DNA of 64,000 bases from Tenacibaculum singaporense (GCF_003867015.1 NZ_CP032548.1:1865001-1929000), one strand, 5' to 3'. Counted from the first letter of the stretch, positions 19,801 through 26,186 are shown. Numbers and translations are program-made. Notes: generated by a model from the sequence alone, not told the origin.

Positions 19801-21652
19801 AGGAAATACTATAAAAGTGAATAACTTAAAGAAGAACACTTACACACTTCAAGTAAGAGATGCAAACAATTGTTTAGCTATAAATACAGATGGAGGTTCA
19901 GACTTTACAATAGAAATCACTCAGCCATTACCACTATCAGTTTCAAATGTATTGATAGAAGAAGTTACAGGGTTTGGATTATCAAACGGATCAATTTCTG
20001 TGGGAATAGAAGGAGGAACACCACCTTATGCTTATGAATGGAAAGATAGCTCAGGTACAACGATTTTAACAGGCAGTAATAAAATTACATCTATCTCGGC
20101 AGGCAATTATCAATTAATAACAACAGATAGTAAAGGGTGTACTTTAATTAAAGAGTATGTAATAAGTCAACCATTAAAATTAGAAGCAACCATTGTAAAT
20201 ACTTCAGTGATTAGTTGTAATGGAGAAGAAGATGGAACTTTAGCAGCTCAAGTTGTTGGAGGAGTAAAAGGGTACACCTATAAGTGGTATAAAGAATCAA
20301 GTAGTCCATTACTGTTAGGAACTTCACAATCAGTATCAGGTTTAGGCGAGGGAGTATATTATGTAGTCGTTGAAGATTCAAAAGGAAACATAGTAAAGAG
20401 TGACTTATATAATTTAAAAGAACCAGAAATGTTAGGATTAGAGTTAGGTTCAGACTATACTTTATGTGGAACAGGAAATGATTGGACAGTAAATACAAAA
20501 GTAACAGGGGGAACAGCACCATATAGTTACTTATGGAGTACAGGAGGTAACAAAGCTATGCTACAAAGTGTACCTATTGGAGAGTATAGTGTAACGGTTG
20601 TTGATGCTAATGGTTGTAGGATATCTGGCGAAATAAAATTAACACTACCACCAGAAATATCAATAGTAAGTGAAACAATAACAAAACCAACTTGTTTTCA
20701 AGGTGATGATGGTAGCATTGCATTAGAGGTTACTGGAGGAGCTCCACCTTATGAATATACTTGGAGTAATTCAAGAAAAGGTAAGGTAGCCACTGGACTA
20801 ACTTCAGGAGAATATACTGTTGAAGTAAAAGATAGTAAAGGATGTTTTATAACAAAATCTTTTATAGTTGAAGATCCAGAGCAAATAGAGCTAGATTTAG
20901 GAACAGATGTAACGTTATGTGTAGATCAAACATATATTTTAGATGCAACTATTATTGATGGTGTAACATATAGTTGGAGTTCAACAAGCGGATTTACAAG
21001 TAATGAAGCTATTGTTGAGGTAAAAGAAGAAGGAACTTATACTGTAATAGCAACAGATAAAAAAGGATGTGTGGTAGAAGATAGTATTGAAATTATACGC
21101 TCAAAACAAGAGATATCTGCAGATATAGCAGTATCAACACAAGTGTTTACAGATGAAAGTTTTGTGGTAGTAAATATTAGTAGTGTAGTAGCTGATGAAG
21201 TAGTATGGATATTACCAGACGAAGCAATTATTAATGAAAGTAATGATAGTTATACAGAAATAAAGTTTGCAAAAGAAGGAGAGTATGAAGTAACGATGGT
21301 AACTAGAATAGGAAGTTGTGAAGCAATGATAACAAAGAAAGTAATTGTTATCGATAGAGAAGTGACAACAACAGAAGAAGACCAAAGGAATGCTTCACCA
21401 ATGATTACAGACCTAATAATATATCCAAACCCATCTTCAGGTAAGTTTACTGTTGATATAGAATTAAAAGAACAAAATATAGTTAGTATGAAGATTTTAG
21501 AAATGCTAGGAGGTAGTTTAGTAGATGCAAAAACTATGAATGGCTCTGATAAGTATAAAGTTGATTACGATTTGAGTTTAGTTTCAGGAGTATATTTTAT
21601 CTTAATAGAAACAGAAGAACAAAGAATAATTCAGAAGTTAATAATTAACTAA
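13835..21652 (+). CDS. Giant SprB-repeat surface adhesin with T9SS type A sorting domain
   Basis: 2605 residues with a signal peptide (KRNILLILFLFFSIISQAQ), an N-terminal region of about 410 residues with several Cys, then about 23 tandem SprB-type repeats of 75-85 residues. A typical repeat reads C.GG.DG.I.V...GG..PYTYSW, then G.Y.V.V.D..GC. The last 80 residues are a T9SS type A sorting domain (IYPNPSSGKFTV...GVYFILIETEEQ, ending RIIQKLIIN), so the protein should be exported by the type IX system and cleaved or anchored at the surface. The 2605-residue length is much shorter than the roughly 6500-residue gliding adhesin SprB of Flavobacterium johnsoniae, but the repeat family is the same. 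It closes the six-gene cluster and is followed by a strong terminator. A role in attachment or gliding is inferred from family. Confidence 0.85.
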   Translation: MKRNILLILFLFFSIISQAQTYTIKVEGYIGQGRSSCGSNKNGLGGIKILFSDGTTKYLRDPAIYGLRFINQSYSHEATFNVSKKIIKVEFHTITRKNSWKGCERSRESWIKVNVASPCFLRRYQKDEVYRSDINRGWAEISIKPNISLSYPDGSSTSRVKTVCASSSVRIKATSGFTPTSGVYVWEFYDPVNTETRTHPDYQALLNAVSSAEAEYNSCIRRTGDIDRCEGFMMAVFEAKRNLNNYTGPKTIQVSVWRIITNKTGQSTIDLKLANLYSSSTDREEALTKNINIRVKPSCNSSFTTNTVTVQFLPDAPQIAKAPTIKQPTCSYSTDADFKLYFTRQILSYEKIDFNLLKKTLTNEYIAVDNNPGITSFVRSGGYWMHDWKPSSGILTSGDYRVEVTGFNRSTGSPLCEKYSYDFQIKSPPKVVFKASKTQDETCYNNKDGKIKIEGSGGSGNFYYSLNNGVTWSTSTFSGVTTVSGLTSANYIIKIKDTKGCIDQDNTSDAITIIGKNKITHTLPSNAVTHPSTVGSADASIKINSVSGGTPFSNYYNYTVLLNGSTTNTKSGRAYVGGFTIPNLPAGTHKVRYTDKNNCTQEYTLPKVIDPKPITFSVSSVKPDCFQGKGKINVTSITGGYPNYTVILKRGSTVLSTLTGRTNSASFNIEAGNYSVLVKDSKQGSLEKSIAVIEQSEVTISKVNLTAPIKCNGGRASVSIMATDGKSNAYQYAVYKSSGILWQDSNVFSLPASSTGYRFIVRDRNVMTCRSKVSSPILITEPLPIEITSNSVKHNNVFGEAKGEISLTIDGGVPNYTITWRKKYDTSFSRTGSIITGLRAGFYIATIKDSNGCTITSNEIQVRENPQLVASLTVSKAISCNGGVGSLIVNPSGGSNSYSYKWFRGGTELIGKTTNQLVNIGKGNYSVTINDGFTSISRSISLTEPSAITLNITKTDISCNGAEDGKIKLAIGGGTPPYQYSIDDQTSFQAVNSLVDNTIDGLTVGSFTVWIKDSNGCIVNTPATTTITQPTQIIINSFSITNCEVAGNNEGAITIETSGGEGAHSYKWTKEGDASFTSNTKDINNLFAGIYHVVIRDAKSCEITQSYEVKEPQPIQVVIKLTKTILCNGDETGELLAEVSGGYPIYSTPIDFDYKWYDITSGTPVLLNSDLKQNKINNLKAGSYRVVVNDIKGATTQKEITINQPAKIEVNLASSTNVSCFGGGDGNIDITTLGGTKPYNFSWKSTNNPTFSETTEDITGLKKGTYYVEITDSNGCTFTSNNLTIEQPLAVLEISNHMVNNLTGFETKNGSISVDVVGGTPSYTYEWRQKGNTTILGTTNPFENIAAGEYELTVKDANGCITTGSYTVTEPKLLVIDAINQQGNILCYGDNTVNLTVEASGGVLSYSYSWKLKGGAVELGTNNTLSTIGAGTYVITVTDKNGNIATKEYEVTEPLQLEITGITKVDVSCNGGADGSIDVSVSGGTVPYTYSWKHGVVGKSLNSLQAGTYEVVVRDKNLCEVTRKITIQEPTVLAIDNSVIKDVTGFGLSNGEVSINVVGGTPNYTYEWKNSSGIVQSSTTSKLSGVKAGEYSVKVTDTKGCLVEKTYTVNEPELLTVNVSETSILCKNGVGTLTAEVSGGVIPYTYSWKLKGNATVVSTTNALEDVGVGIYVVTITDKNGNIAIKEYELTEPSLLEITGVNKVDVACYGGTDGYIDITVSGGVAPYTYSWNHTSLDAQKVENLSSGTYSVVVTDKNGCKTTKEVTINQPEKYDITNVKLIRPSSNLVDDGSIEVIFVGGVAPYSFEWKNEIGNIVSTKASSDLSDKIENLPEGIYTITIKDAEGCVIEETYNLASPGELLVEITQVQEVKCHDASNGILDVITVGGVGGNNYAWYNADSNELIGTEKQLKNISAGNYYVIVNNAEGIEEKSSIFTVSEPTEIQLAIKEIDLSCFNANDGSFEVEVQGGTGNYQFRYRDVSSFSDWINVAGNTIKVNNLKKNTYTLQVRDANNCLAINTDGGSDFTIEITQPLPLSVSNVLIEEVTGFGLSNGSISVGIEGGTPPYAYEWKDSSGTTILTGSNKITSISAGNYQLITTDSKGCTLIKEYVISQPLKLEATIVNTSVISCNGEEDGTLAAQVVGGVKGYTYKWYKESSSPLLLGTSQSVSGLGEGVYYVVVEDSKGNIVKSDLYNLKEPEMLGLELGSDYTLCGTGNDWTVNTKVTGGTAPYSYLWSTGGNKAMLQSVPIGEYSVTVVDANGCRISGEIKLTLPPEISIVSETITKPTCFQGDDGSIALEVTGGAPPYEYTWSNSRKGKVATGLTSGEYTVEVKDSKGCFITKSFIVEDPEQIELDLGTDVTLCVDQTYILDATIIDGVTYSWSSTSGFTSNEAIVEVKEEGTYTVIATDKKGCVVEDSIEIIRSKQEISADIAVSTQVFTDESFVVVNISSVVADEVVWILPDEAIINESNDSYTEIKFAKEGEYEVTMVTRIGSCEAMITKKVIVIDREVTTTEEDQRNASPMITDLIIYPNPSSGKFTVDIELKEQNIVSMKILEMLGGSLVDAKTMNGSDKYKVDYDLSLVSGVYFILIETEEQRIIQKLIIN
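15130..20890 (+). repeat. About 23 tandem SprB-type repeats, partly in a three-unit higher-order pattern
   Basis: Units of 225-260 bp inside the adhesin gene. From about 17700 onward the units follow an A-B-C order: A units share TGF.L.NG.ISV..VGGTP.YTYEW (near 17710, 18440, 19150, 19945), B units share LTAEVSGGV..YTYSWKLKG (near 17950, 18680, 20190) and C units share VDVSCNGGADG.IDV.VSGG (near 18210, 18920). The period is about 710-790 bp. Confidence 0.75.
21401..21649 (+). other. T9SS type A sorting domain coding segment
   Basis: Codons for the last 83 residues of the adhesin. The segment begins near MITDLIIYPNPSSG and ends with GVYFILIETEEQ and RIIQKLIIN. YPNP, the Gly of GVY and the basic C-terminal strand are the signature positions of the family. 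Confidence 0.85.
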
Positions 21653-21670
21653 ATAAGAATTGGAGATTAT

Positions 21671-21705
21671 AAAAAAGCCGTTAATTTAATTATTAACGGA
21701 TTTTT
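21671..21705 (+). terminator. Intrinsic terminator of the adhesin cluster
   Basis: The stem CCGTTAAT/ATTAACGG (21678-21685 with 21692-21699) is preceded by an A-run and followed by five T. The same hairpin recurs at 22333-22366. Confidence 0.8.
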
Positions 21706-21785
21706 AGTAACAAATACAGTATCGCAAAAGAACCTATAGAGATAACGATAAGTAGTATAAGAGGAGGTAAAGGTAGATAGTAATA

Positions 21786-21812
21786 AAAGAAGGCTTTTAA
21801 AACCTTCTTTTT
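21786..21812 (+). terminator. Second terminator-like hairpin before the lipoprotein gene
   Basis: AAAGAAGG pairs with CCTTCTTT across an A/T-rich loop and is followed by T-rich sequence. It lies 24 nt upstream of the ATG at 21837. It may end a short transcript from the 21706-21785 spacer or act as a leader attenuator. Confidence 0.55.
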
Positions 21813-21836
21813 ATATTAGCGGAAAAATTTATTTAT

Positions 21837-22316
21837 ATGAGAAAAGTAATTTTATCAGTAGCACTTTTATTAGTAAGTGGAGTCTTCACATCTTGTACAG
21901 ATGTATCTGAAGATATTGTACCAAATAAAATAGAAAGCGAGCTTCAAAGTACGGGGGGAGAAGAAACTCAAGATCCTGACGAAGACGAGGAAGTACCGAC
22001 ACAAGATGGAAAACATAAAAGTATTGACACAGGCGGGGAAAATGATCATGACCCTGATGAAGAGGATGATGAAGTGTCAATAAAAGGTGGAAAAGAAAGT
22101 ATTGATACGGGAGGTGAAGAAGATCTAATAGATGAAGAAGAGGAAGATCCTAATCCACCAAAAACACAAAAATTTGAAAGTACTGATACAGGAGGAGAAA
22201 CCGACCAAGATCCTGATGAAGATGAAGAGGTACCCACAAAAGGTGGAAGATATGAAAGTATTGACACGGGAGGTGAGGATGGTCAAACTCCAGTAGAAGA
22301 TGAAGACGAAGGTTAA
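21837..22316 (+). CDS. Acidic-repeat lipoprotein
   Basis: 159 residues. A lipoprotein signal peptide (LLLVSGVFTSC, Cys at about 20) predicts a lipid-anchored envelope protein. The rest is built of about five repeats of 25-27 residues with the core SIDTGGE.D.DPDEDEEVPTKGG, giving an extremely acidic protein with DxDxDE-like stretches that could bind divalent cations. No known domain is recognised. The gene stands alone between two copies of the same terminator hairpin (21671-21705 and 22333-22366). A 55-residue secreted peptide encoded at 23487-23654 carries the same DTGGEEDQDP core. Function unknown. Confidence 0.7.
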   Translation: MRKVILSVALLLVSGVFTSCTDVSEDIVPNKIESELQSTGGEETQDPDEDEEVPTQDGKHKSIDTGGENDHDPDEEDDEVSIKGGKESIDTGGEEDLIDEEEEDPNPPKTQKFESTDTGGETDQDPDEDEEVPTKGGRYESIDTGGEDGQTPVEDEDEG

Positions 22317-22332
22317 AGCAATCTAAAATATC

Positions 22333-22366
22333 AAACGCCGTTAATTTAATTATTAACGGCGTTTTT
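22333..22366. terminator. Bidirectional terminator between the convergent lipoprotein and regulator genes
   Basis: A 13-bp stem (22333-22345 with 22352-22364) is flanked by an A-run on one side and a T-run on the other. It contains the same core hairpin as 21671-21705 and overlaps the last codons of the minus-strand gene. Confidence 0.85.
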
Positions 22367-23113
22367 ACTTTCTATAGAAAAACCTTCTTTCTCCAAAATG
22401 TAAGGTGTAATAGGATCTAATTCTTTTAACGTTTCAGGATGTACGCCTCTAGCTGTAAAAAACTCTCTTTCTCCTTTTGTATTACTTCCGTACCAAAAAT
22501 TCTCCTTACCGTTTGTAAAAAACTCCATATCCTTGGTAAGTGTTACTTTTTTAAAACGATCAATATCTATATGGTAAGTTGTATTATCTATTGAATTTAG
22601 ATAATAACATGGGACTTCTTTATAATGGTCTTTTTCCCAAACAATGCAATTACTTTTTTCAAACAAAATATCTTTATAAAAAATAAATACAAAAACTAAA
22701 AGAATGACACCAATTAAAATAGGTGCTTTCTTTTTTAAGGGAATAGTTGAAATTTCTAACTTATTTTTTCCTTTTATTTTTTTACCAGTTAAGTTATTTT
22801 CTTCACTTATTGAAAAAGGCTTTACAGAATCTATAGTAATACTTTCCTTATAGTTTTCAAAGTCCTCAAAACCCAAATATTCAGCCATTACATCTTTTAC
22901 AAAAAGATCGGGAACTCCAACGGGGATATTCTCTTCTTTTTCTACATACTTTTTATGCAACCTACTAATTGTTTGTACACTCACATGATTAAATATATCA
23001 TGCCTTCTTTCTAGTAGTTCTTGTACGAAAAACACAGCTTTTCCATTTCGACTATCAATTCCTTCATCTGTCTCAATCTTTTTAAAAAAATCAACAATTA
23101 GTTTTTCAATCAT
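22346..23113 (-). CDS. Membrane-anchored protein with possible N-terminal DNA-binding-like domain
   Basis: 255 residues. The N-terminal 95 or so residues are cytoplasmic and helical (VQTISRLHKKYVEKEENI, then VMAEYLGFEDFENYKES), in a style seen in Bacteroidota proteins that combine a helix-turn-helix-like module with a membrane anchor. One transmembrane helix lies near 130-150 (APILIGVILLVFVFIFYKDILF in part). The C-terminal 105 residues would be periplasmic, with two Cys (CIVWEKDHYKEVPCYYL). The terminator at its end is shared with the lipoprotein, and a TAnnTTTG box lies upstream. Possibly a one-component sensor; the regulator role is inferred from architecture and I do not recognise the family. 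Confidence 0.5.
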   Translation of the reverse strand: MIEKLIVDFFKKIETDEGIDSRNGKAVFFVQELLERRHDIFNHVSVQTISRLHKKYVEKEENIPVGVPDLFVKDVMAEYLGFEDFENYKESITIDSVKPFSISEENNLTGKKIKGKNKLEISTIPLKKKAPILIGVILLVFVFIFYKDILFEKSNCIVWEKDHYKEVPCYYLNSIDNTTYHIDIDRFKKVTLTKDMEFFTNGKENFWYGSNTKGEREFFTARGVHPETLKELDPITPYILEKEGFSIESKNAVNN

Positions 23114-23142
23114 GGTTAATCAATTATTAGACAAGTTGCGGT

Positions 23143-23150
23143 CAAAAGTA
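23143..23150 (-). promoter_or_regulatory. Candidate -7 box (TACTTTTG) of the minus-strand membrane protein gene
   Basis: On the minus strand TACTTTTG matches the Bacteroidota TAnnTTTG consensus, 30 nt before the start codon at 23113. A TTTTTG stretch lies a little upstream, closer than the usual -33 position. Confidence 0.5.
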
Positions 23151-23330
23151 AAACTGTTGTACAAAAATTGATTACGGTTATCCATAAACTAGACAAAAAC
23201 CAATTGATCAAGTTTTGATAAAAGGTAAAACTTGGATTTTCAGAATCTTTGCAGTGGCACTGATCGAGAAATAAAAAAGAAAACAAATTGATTGGTTCTA
23301 ATTAAAAGATGAAATATCGGTAGAATTTCT

Positions 23331-23455
23331 TAGGGGGAAGCTACTTAATAATACCGATGTTCATCTCTACTTCCCGCGAAAGAGGCGCGCGACTCTTTTA
23401 AAAATTCTACACCCAAACTCGGTGTAACTGTAGCTAAGCAAAGTGCTTGGACAGG
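23331..23455 (+). ncRNA. Candidate structured RNA leader upstream of the 55-residue peptide gene
   Basis: This lies in the 373-nt gap between divergent genes. It is locally GC-rich compared with its surroundings. An outer 6-bp stem AGCTAC/GTAGCT (23339-23344 with 23430-23435) encloses CGCG/CGCG (23375-23378 with 23386-23389) and ACACC/GGTGT (23409-23413 with 23421-23425). A further hairpin AAGC/GCTT follows at 23436-23448. The ATG of the peptide lies 39 nt after the structure. It could be a 5'-UTR regulator or an independent small RNA. No known riboswitch motif is recognised; only pairing potential is seen. The rest of the gap, 23151-23330, shows no clear feature. Confidence 0.35.
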
Positions 23456-23486
23456 ATAAATATTATCAATTTTTAAAAGTAACAAA

Positions 23487-23654
23487 ATGAACAAGGTTTT
23501 ATTAATTATAACATTTTTAGTAACAAATGGAATCTATACTATAAATACAAACTCAACTACTGTAGTACCGCAAACAGACTCTACAGAGACAACAACCAGT
23601 GATACTGGAGGAGAAGAAGATCAAGATCCAGAAGTAGATCCTGATGGAAATTAA
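23487..23654 (+). CDS. Small secreted acidic peptide (55 residues) with DTGGEEDQDP motif
   Basis: ATG at 23487 (AACAAAATG context), stop TAA at 23652-23654. A hydrophobic N-terminus (NKVLLIITFLVTNGIYT) acts as a signal peptide or membrane anchor; no lipobox Cys is present. The mature part is Thr/Ser-rich and ends in SDTGGEEDQDPEVDPDGN, nearly the same as the repeat core of the lipoprotein encoded at 21837-22316. It has its own strong terminator four nt after the stop and the structured leader upstream, so it is a monocistronic unit. The split histidine kinase gene starts 62 nt after the stop. It may be a secreted signal or a relative of the lipoprotein; function unknown. Confidence 0.55.
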   Translation: MNKVLLIITFLVTNGIYTINTNSTTVVPQTDSTETTTSDTGGEEDQDPEVDPDGN

Positions 23655-23657
23655 TAT

Positions 23658-23693
23658 AAAAACGGGTGTAGTTAACTACACCCGTTTTTTTCT
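23658..23693 (+). terminator. Strong intrinsic terminator after the 55-residue peptide gene
   Basis: A perfect 16-bp palindrome (23658-23673 with 23674-23689; half-site contains AACGGGTGTAGTT) is followed by a T-run. It is nearly symmetrical and could act in both directions. Confidence 0.9.
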
Positions 23694-23716
23694 TTCTAAT
23701 TTCATATTTTAGTAAA

Positions 23717-24949
23717 ATGAAACAGATCAAGGTATTATTTTTTAGTGTGCTTTTTTTACCATTAACTATAACAGCTAATAGCGTAGATGAAATTAGAATA
23801 GATTTAGACTCTGTTTTATTAAAAAAACTAAAAAAAAAATATTCTTTTTATAAAAGAAAAGGTTTAAATAAAAAGACAATTATTTATGCAGATAGTATAC
23901 TTAATTTGTTAAAAAAAGGAAAAGAGAACCAAGAATTAGCTTTGGCGTACAATAGAGTAGGTTATTTACATTATAGAAACAAAGCATATGATAAAGCATA
24001 TAAAAATTATGAAGAATCGAAAGCAGTTTATAAAAAGTTAAATGATAGTCTTAATGTAGCGAGCAGATTATTAGCTTTAGCAAAACTTGAGTCTAATTTT
24101 GATTTGTTTTTAAAAAGTGACTCTACAGCTATAGAGGTGTTGAAATATTCAAATAATAACCCGAAATTTAATGAGATTGAATGTTCAACATATAATTGTT
24201 TAGGAATAAATTCAAGAAAACAAAGGGTTTACAATCAAGCTATAGATTATTATAATCAAGCTATACAAATAACAAATGATAGTTTAAAAAGAGTAAGGTA
24301 CATAGCAAATAAAGCTGTTGTTTATAAATATGAAAAGAATTATAGAGAAGCAGTAAAAATATATGAAGAGTTAATTAAGAATAAGTTTTTTGATGAAATA
24401 GATTTAAAGCTGAAATTTAAAATAATAGATAATTATACCTATACAAAGCATTTATTAGGACAAGAGATTAATACTAGAGATTTTTTCAAAGTTCAAAGGT
24501 TAAAAGATAGTATTAAAGATTATGAAGGATTAATAACTAATTACTCATACATATCAGATTATTTTTATAATAAAAACTCTGATAAATCTCTATTCTACGC
24601 TCAAAAGATGTATGATTTATCAAAGGAAAGAGAAAGGCCTAATGATAGAATAGAAGCAATAGATAAGCTAATTAAACTAGTAAAAGGAAATGAGATTAGA
24701 AAGTATGCAATTGAAAGAAGTTACTTAAAAGATAGTATAATTGATGCTAGAAGAAAGTCAAGAAACAAATTAGTTAAAACGATATATAACTTTGATCTTT
24801 TAAAAGAGCAGAAATTAAAAGCAGAAATTAAAACAGAACAACAAAAATCGCAAAAACAACTCTGGATTTTCACAGTAATTCTTACCATTCTATCCTCAAT
24901 AGTTTATTTCTTTTACAAAAGAGAAAAAAATAAAAAGAAAAAGCCATAG
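23717..24949 (+). CDS. TPR-domain sensor histidine kinase, N-terminal part (frame broken at about 24935-24949)
   Basis: 410 residues ending prematurely. It has a signal peptide, then about five TPR helix pairs (residues about 60-330, for example LAYNRVGYLHYRNKAYDKAY), a coiled segment (about 340-380) and one membrane helix (about 381-401, LWIFTVILTILSSIVYFFY). This is the sensory half of a common Bacteroidota kinase type. The frame ends in a Lys-rich stretch at TAG 24947-24949, while the missing HisKA_3 and ATPase domains continue at once in the -1 frame. One extra A in the A-rich run at 24931-24942 would join the two halves. The kinase is therefore either a pseudogene or carries an assembly error. 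See the following feature. Confidence 0.75.
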   Translation: MKQIKVLFFSVLFLPLTITANSVDEIRIDLDSVLLKKLKKKYSFYKRKGLNKKTIIYADSILNLLKKGKENQELALAYNRVGYLHYRNKAYDKAYKNYEESKAVYKKLNDSLNVASRLLALAKLESNFDLFLKSDSTAIEVLKYSNNNPKFNEIECSTYNCLGINSRKQRVYNQAIDYYNQAIQITNDSLKRVRYIANKAVVYKYEKNYREAVKIYEELIKNKFFDEIDLKLKFKIIDNYTYTKHLLGQEINTRDFFKVQRLKDSIKDYEGLITNYSYISDYFYNKNSDKSLFYAQKMYDLSKERERPNDRIEAIDKLIKLVKGNEIRKYAIERSYLKDSIIDARRKSRNKLVKTIYNFDLLKEQKLKAEIKTEQQKSQKQLWIFTVILTILSSIVYFFYKREKNKKKKP

Positions 24950-25512
24950 AAGTCTACAACACAGAAACCCGCTTAGCTAAAAAAATACACGATGAATTGG
25001 CAAACGATGTATACGCGGTAATGAATACACTACAAAATACATCAATAACAGATGAAAGGTTGCTCACGAGAGTAGAGAAAATATATGCACAAACCAGAGA
25101 TATTTCTCACGAAAACAGTCCTGTACTCACAGGAGAGCACTTTGAGAGTTTCTTAAAACAACTGTTTTTAGATTTTACAAACGATCGTTGCAAGGTAATT
25201 CACAAAGGATTACAAGAAGTAAGCATAAACCAGTTAGCCAAAGAAAAACAAATAGTAGTATATAGAGCCTTACAAGAGCTCTTAGTAAACATGAAAAAAT
25301 ATAGCGAAGCAACGTTGGTGCTTATCACTTTTTCAGTAGAAAAAAACAAATTATCGATAGCGTATCAAGACAATGGAATAGGTGTAGAAAACCTCTCTGT
25401 AAAAAATGGTTTGCAAAATATGGAAATCCGTATTAAATCAGTAGGAGGGTTTATTACTTTTGAATCAAAGCAAGAAAAAGGATTTCAAGCAAAGTTTCAA
25501 TTTAAAAAGTAG
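24934..25512 (+). CDS. Histidine kinase C-terminal part (HisKA_3 and HATPase), out of frame with its N-terminus
   Basis: This frame opens after TAA at 24931-24933. It encodes ETRLAKKIHDELANDVYAVM, the H-box of LuxR-type kinases with the phosphoacceptor His codon at 24988-24990. It continues to the N-box (QELLVNMKKYS), the G1 box (DNGIG) and the G2 box (NGLQNM). Without the upstream half it lacks the sensor and membrane anchor. An internal TTG at 24997 would start after the phosphoacceptor His, so independent translation from it would give an inactive kinase. It ends 2 nt before the response regulator gene, forming an operon with it. Confidence 0.75.
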   Translation, partial: KEKAIEVYNTETRLAKKIHDELANDVYAVMNTLQNTSITDERLLTRVEKIYAQTRDISHENSPVLTGEHFESFLKQLFLDFTNDRCKVIHKGLQEVSINQLAKEKQIVVYRALQELLVNMKKYSEATLVLITFSVEKNKLSIAYQDNGIGVENLSVKNGLQNMEIRIKSVGGFITFESKQEKGFQAKFQFKK

Positions 25513-25514
25513 TT

Positions 25515-26180
25515 ATGTTCAAAAAAGTATTGATAGCAGAAGATGCTGATTTTATGTCAAGCGGAATAAAAGTAGCCTTAGAAAACATGCAAATTCCTAA
25601 TGTTGAATATGCACAATATTGCGACGAGGCTTTTTTAAAGCTAAAAAAAGCATGGTTAGACAATGAGCCGTTTGATTTATTGGTAAGCGATTTATCATTT
25701 AAAGACAACATACATGAACAACGATTAGAATCAGGAGAAGATCTCATAGCCGAAGCAAAAAAACTACAGCCTACTTTAAAAACAGTCGTATTTTCTGTAG
25801 AAGATAAACCCTACCGAATTCAGCAATTATGTAATGAGTTAGCAGTGAATGCGTATGTATGGAAGTCTAACCACGGACAAAGAGAGCTAAAAAAAGCAGT
25901 ACAAAGTGTGTTTAACGGTGAGTTTTTTATCACCCCACAATTAGCACATGCCTTACGAGATAAAGAAGCCTTCGAAGTTACAGACTACGACGTGTTTTTA
26001 TTAAAACATTTAGCAGAAGGCTTAGATCAAAAAGAAATTAGCGAAGCATTAAAAAACAAAGACATAAAGCCCAGTAGTGTTAGTTCGGTAGAAAAACGCT
26101 TAAAGCTATTAAAAGAAAACTTTAACGCCAATAACCCTACACAACTGATTGCCATCACCAAAGATTTTGGACTCATCTAA
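25515..26180 (+). CDS. Response regulator (REC plus C-terminal helix-turn-helix)
   Basis: 221 residues. The REC domain (1-125) has the acidic pair E9/D10, the phosphoacceptor D59 (LLVSDLSFKD) and a Lys in the VWKSNHG region near 118. The C-terminal 65 or so residues (DVFLLKHLAEGLDQKEISEAL, then SSVSSVEKRLKLLKENF) fit a LuxR-like DNA-binding domain, as is usual for partners of HisKA_3 kinases. It starts 2 nt after the kinase stop. It is intact although its kinase is split, so it could be phosphorylated by another kinase or the kinase break may be an artefact. Its targets are unknown; the secreted peptide gene upstream is a candidate. Confidence 0.85.
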   Translation: MFKKVLIAEDADFMSSGIKVALENMQIPNVEYAQYCDEAFLKLKKAWLDNEPFDLLVSDLSFKDNIHEQRLESGEDLIAEAKKLQPTLKTVVFSVEDKPYRIQQLCNELAVNAYVWKSNHGQRELKKAVQSVFNGEFFITPQLAHALRDKEAFEVTDYDVFLLKHLAEGLDQKEISEALKNKDIKPSSVSSVEKRLKLLKENFNANNPTQLIAITKDFGLI

Positions 26181-26186
26181 AATAAA

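Noticed and set aside
21886..22267. Minus-strand frames opposite the acidic lipoprotein
   Set aside because: Low-complexity Ser/Pro antisense of GAA/GAT codons; the plus-strand gene has a clear lipobox and repeats.
23331..23455. tmRNA or 6S RNA in the leader region
   Set aside because: No tRNA-like ends, no tag reading frame and no long central bubble were seen; length is too short for tmRNA.
24925..24949. Programmed -1 frameshift to make the full kinase
   Set aside because: The A-rich run has no in-frame X XXY YYZ heptamer (T AAA AAG and G AAA AAG only), and no clear stimulatory hairpin follows. A simple indel is more likely.
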